Assembly (NCBI GenBank): GCA_029863665.1
Contig: JAOTUX010000029.1
Span: 1-9,180, forward strand
From: Candidatus Nitrosopumilus sp.
GTDB taxonomy: Archaea; Thermoproteota; Nitrososphaeria; Nitrososphaerales; Nitrosopumilaceae
Length of the DNA stretch: 9,180 nucleotides
Direction of reading: 5' to 3'
The notes under the pieces are model-generated. The model was not told the origin of the DNA and did no database searches. It saw nothing but the letters and a program-made list of their open reading frames with translations. This document shows, piece after piece, positions 7,613 through 9,180 of this stretch (the stretch's first letter is position 1; each line of letters starts with the position of its first letter). A program made the translations under genes and the position numbers.

Positions 7613-7623
7613 CTTACTTGTTT

Positions 7624-7698
7624 GGACTCGTTGCACAGCTTGGATAGTGCGAGCGGCTTCGAACCGCTAGGTCGAGGGATCGAAGCCCTCCGAGCCCT
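7624..7698 (+). tRNA. tRNA-Arg (anticodon TCG)
   Basis: A full cloverleaf can be drawn. The acceptor 5' strand GGACTCG (7624-7630) pairs with CGAGCCC (7691-7697) at six of seven positions. The D stem GCAC/GTGC (7633-7636, 7647-7650) has a loop containing GG. The anticodon stem AGCGG/CCGCT flanks the loop CTTCGAA, with U33 at 7658 and anticodon TCG at 7659-7661. The variable loop is five bases with C48. The T stem GAGGG/CCCTC flanks ATCGAAG. The discriminator is T7698 and CCA is not encoded. It has no intron. TCG reads CGA and, by wobble, other CGN arginine codons. Two departures are notable: the A3-C70 acceptor mismatch and A rather than T at position 54. It lies divergent from the aminotransferase and upstream of the gene at 7741. 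Confidence 0.88.
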
Positions 7699-7740
7699 TT
7701 AGATTATCTTATTAATCAAATAATTTGTCACTATGATGAA

Positions 7741-8232
7741 ATGAAAGCAACACTATTCAAACTTGGGTTAGGATTAGTCATAGTAGGAATAGTTTGGATT
7801 TCATTAGTTTTTGATGAGACAGAAAAAATACATGATTCAAGTTTGCTTAAACAATCAAGTTCGCTTAAACTAGAATCAGAATTTACAGGGGAAGACATAG
7901 GATTTTACAAAGTATACATGCCTGAATTTACTGGAGAGGAGATATTTGTCCAAATATTAGATACTAGTGATAATATCATAAAAGAACAAAAAATTCAAAC
8001 AAAAATGTCAGTAGGGTATTTTGATTTTGATACAGATGGGTCATATACGGTAAAAATTACAAATATTTCAAAAAATCCAGTTAGTTTACAAGTAGAATTT
8101 GGTAGTACAAATTCTCAAAAAATGATTCCAGCTGGTATTTTAATTCTTGTAGGCGCAGTTGTCATTATGGCAATGTCATATATGAAAATAAAAAATTACA
8201 ATATAGAGCAGCCTGATGAGAATATCTCATAG
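7741..8232 (+). CDS. Bitopic membrane protein with extracytoplasmic beta-rich domain
   Basis: This 163-residue protein of unknown function has an N-terminal hydrophobic segment at about 4-24, acting as a signal or anchor. An external domain of about 100 residues follows, rich in Ser, Asp, Glu and Thr with alternating hydrophobics. It includes G-F-Y-K-V-Y-M at 54-60, V-G-Y-F-D-F-D-T-D-G-S-Y-T-V at 91-104 and V-S-L-Q-V-E-F-G near 114-121. A second helix at about 128-147 precedes a charged tail. The domain looks like a small beta-sandwich, perhaps GOLD-like, but I cannot confirm a family. Two short internal repeats are visible: S-S-L-L-K-Q/S-S-S-L-K-L (34-45), and E-F-T-G-E-D/E-F-T-G-E-E (47-52, 62-67). 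The ATG at 7741 is preferred because an upstream ATG at 7733 runs into a stop. It is convergent with the next gene, overlapping by 37 bases. Confidence 0.7.
   Translation: MKATLFKLGLGLVIVGIVWISLVFDETEKIHDSSLLKQSSSLKLESEFTGEDIGFYKVYMPEFTGEEIFVQILDTSDNIIKEQKIQTKMSVGYFDFDTDGSYTVKITNISKNPVSLQVEFGSTNSQKMIPAGILILVGAVVIMAMSYMKIKNYNIEQPDENIS
7837..7872 (+). repeat. 18-base tandem duplication within the gene at 7741
   Basis: Bases 7837-7854 and 7855-7872 match at 16 of 18 positions and are in frame, encoding S-S-L-L-K-Q and S-S-S-L-K-L just after the N-terminal helix. This looks like a small in-frame duplication. Confidence 0.7.
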
Positions 8233-8789
8233 ATTGGGATGCATTGAATTGTGTGTCCTAAAATTAGGACCAAGTTAAATATTAACCAAGTTGTGAAAAA
8301 TACGAATGCTATAATTGAAAAGGGAAGAAATGCTCCAAGTTTAGTATGTTCTCTATTTTTTAATATCAAAACTCCTCCTAATGAAGCAAGTACAAGGCCA
8401 AACTCAAGTGGTTGATGAGACCAAGATATCAATCCATCAATTCCAAATACTTCATGAGACAAAGAATCCCCAAAACCTGAAATTATTTGAGTTATGGAAC
8501 CAGCAATAACAAGTTTAATTCCGGTTTTAAGAGAACCACTAACTAATTTTCTAAGTATCAGTATACAACCCATAATTGCAGCACAACTAGTCAAAGAAAC
8601 TCCGGTATACACTACAATGTGAGAAGGGCTCCAGAAAAATTCTGGTTCTTTTTGAAGATGAGATATAGCATCCCAGAATCCTGCTGAGACAACTACAATG
8701 GGACCAATAACTGCTAAAATAGACACAAGTGAAACGAGTATACTAGGTTTAACAAGAACATAATTTGAAATTCTTTGAATTAATTTCAT
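8196..8789 (-). CDS. Multi-pass membrane protein with duplicated D-x3-H-x12-H motif
   Basis: This 197-residue protein has about five predicted helices (roughly 14-38, 57-80, 88-106, 126-143 and 153-178). Two copies of a Gly-Phe-x-Asp-x-x-Ser-His segment follow helices 1 and 3: G-F-W-D40-A-I-S-H44 then H57, and G-F-G-D108-S-L-S-H112 then H125. The residues are offset by exactly 68, each as D-x3-H-x12-H with a Trp just before the last His. This marks an internal two-helix duplication with two equal Asp/His sets at the same membrane face, suggesting metal or heme binding. I recall bacterial membrane proteins with related D-x3-H and S-P-x-H patterns but cannot name a family. The C-terminal tail has G-H-T-I-Q-C and a late Cys. 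The ATG at 8789 has an AT-rich box about 25 bases upstream. Function is unknown. Confidence 0.72.
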   Translation of the reverse strand: MKLIQRISNYVLVKPSILVSLVSILAVIGPIVVVSAGFWDAISHLQKEPEFFWSPSHIVVYTGVSLTSCAAIMGCILILRKLVSGSLKTGIKLVIAGSITQIISGFGDSLSHEVFGIDGLISWSHQPLEFGLVLASLGGVLILKNREHTKLGAFLPFSIIAFVFFTTWLIFNLVLILGHTIQCIPIYEIFSSGCSIL

Positions 8790-8809
8790 TTTGTTACTAT
8801 ATGAGTGGG

Positions 8810-8821
8810 TTATTTGAAATA
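8810..8821 (-). promoter_or_regulatory. TATA-like box for the duplicated-motif membrane protein
   Basis: On the reverse strand ATTTCAAATAAC lies about 25 bases before the ATG at 8789. It sits in the 115-base divergent gap to the gene at 8905. No Shine-Dalgarno motif is seen. Weak, position-based call. Confidence 0.35.
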
Positions 8822-8871
8822 TTGTAAAGTTTTCAATTAGTGAAATTTAACATTATGAGTGATTTTGAGAA

Positions 8872-8882
8872 TTATTATATTA
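8872..8882 (+). promoter_or_regulatory. TATA box for the small protein at 8905
   Basis: The AT-rich stretch TATTATATTAG is centred about 28 bases before the ATG at 8905, with no ribosome site in between. This fits a leaderless archaeal transcript. Confidence 0.45.
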
Positions 8883-8904
8883 GACAATACTATGTACGAA
8901 AGTT

Positions 8905-9144
8905 ATGAGTCCAGGAATAGGATTAATGAAAAGGCGACTGGAAAAAGAAAAAGATGCAATAGCACTTGCAGTGTCAGGTATTGCTAAAAAGTATAATACA
9001 AAACCAAAAGACATCAAAACATTAGAAACAAAATATGATGACGATGCTGGAGACTGGTATGCTGCACTTGGATGGGAGAAGAAAAGAGCTATAATAAAGA
9101 TGGATTCTGTTCAGGGTACAATTACAGAGATTAAAGAAATCTAA
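8905..9144 (+). CDS. Small charged protein of unknown function
   Basis: This 79-residue soluble protein has no signal or membrane segment. The N-terminal half is basic and helical (M-K-R-R-L-E-K-E-K, then an Ala-rich stretch and A-K-K-Y-N-T-K-P-K-D). The C-terminal half has an acidic D-D-D-A-G-D-W-Y turn followed by a short hydrophobic/basic stretch (W-E-K-K-R-A-I-I-K-M). I recognise no family; similar small lysine-rich proteins are common as conserved hypotheticals in archaea. The ATG at 8905 is supported by the TATA box at 8872-8882. An earlier ATG at 8892 is in another frame that closes after about 30 codons. Its stop is followed by A/T-rich DNA to the window end with no further gene seen. 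Confidence 0.65.
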   Translation: MSPGIGLMKRRLEKEKDAIALAVSGIAKKYNTKPKDIKTLETKYDDDAGDWYAALGWEKKRAIIKMDSVQGTITEIKEI

Positions 9145-9180
9145 ATAGTAAAAATATTATAATTAAATCTAAAAACTAAT

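Noticed and set aside
7580..7636. Longer aminotransferase starting at the GTG at 7636
   Set aside because: It would overlap the tRNA-Arg gene by 13 bases and add 19 residues unlike family N-termini, while the TTG at 7579 gives the usual M-K-V-S-K-K-V start with a box upstream.
7733..7739. ATGATGA as box C of a C/D box guide RNA
   Set aside because: No box D (CTGA) at the needed distance downstream. It is simply the region of the start codon at 7741.
8216..8230. Hairpin atgag-aatat-ctcat as a rho-independent type terminator
   Set aside because: Stem only five bases, no T-run on either strand, and inside both coding regions.

Overview
The window looks like chromosomal DNA of a marine ammonia-oxidising archaeon (Nitrososphaerota/Thaumarchaeota, Nitrosopumilus-like). 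This rests on several things: AT-rich, tightly packed genes; a cytochrome oxidase operon encoding a double blue-copper protein; F420-type redox genes; archaeal BRE/TATA boxes about 25-35 bases before start codons; many apparently leaderless or TTG starts; and Shine-Dalgarno motifs seen mainly inside the operon. The assignment comes from gene content and protein style, not from a database search.

Layout. Bases 1-81 (- strand) hold the start of an SRPBCC/START-like protein that runs off the window. It is divergent from a secreted, membrane-anchored protein at 176-694 whose predicted mature N-terminus is a histidine. A five-gene operon on the - strand (4368 down to 684) encodes the terminal oxidase. 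In transcription order these are a small subunit carrying the first helix of COX II, a CuA subunit carrying the second helix, heme-copper subunit I, a membrane-anchored protein with two type 1 copper domains, and a half-size heme A synthase. Upstream on the - strand (4425-5048) is a histidine phosphatase. It is divergent from an NADPH:F420 oxidoreductase (5101-5772), which is followed by a two-helix small protein (5792-6016) and an overlapping PNPOx-like flavin/F420 protein (6009-6410). An AlaA-like aminotransferase (6404-7579, -) shares a compact divergent promoter with a tRNA-Arg(TCG) gene (7624-7698, +). The right end carries a bitopic secretory-type protein (7741-8232, +), a convergent multi-pass membrane protein with a duplicated D-x3-H-x12-H motif (8196-8789, -), and a small basic protein of unknown function (8905-9144, +).

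How the genes fit together. The operon supplies an almost complete aa3-type oxidase: the CuA electron entry site, the heme a/a3-CuB core, a likely blue-copper electron donor or docking subunit, and the enzyme of the last step of heme A synthesis. No COX III or ctaB lies in the window. The adjacent secreted protein might help with copper, which is inference only. npdG and the PNPOx-like gene fit a cofactor F420 theme.

Most worth a second look: COX II split between its two helices in overlapping frames; replacement of the K-channel lysine of subunit I by histidine with a one-residue insertion; patchy DNA-level identity between the two cupredoxin repeats; the duplicated Asp/His membrane protein; and the tRNA-Arg with A54 and an A3-C70 mismatch. 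I saw no mobile element, CRISPR array or defence system.
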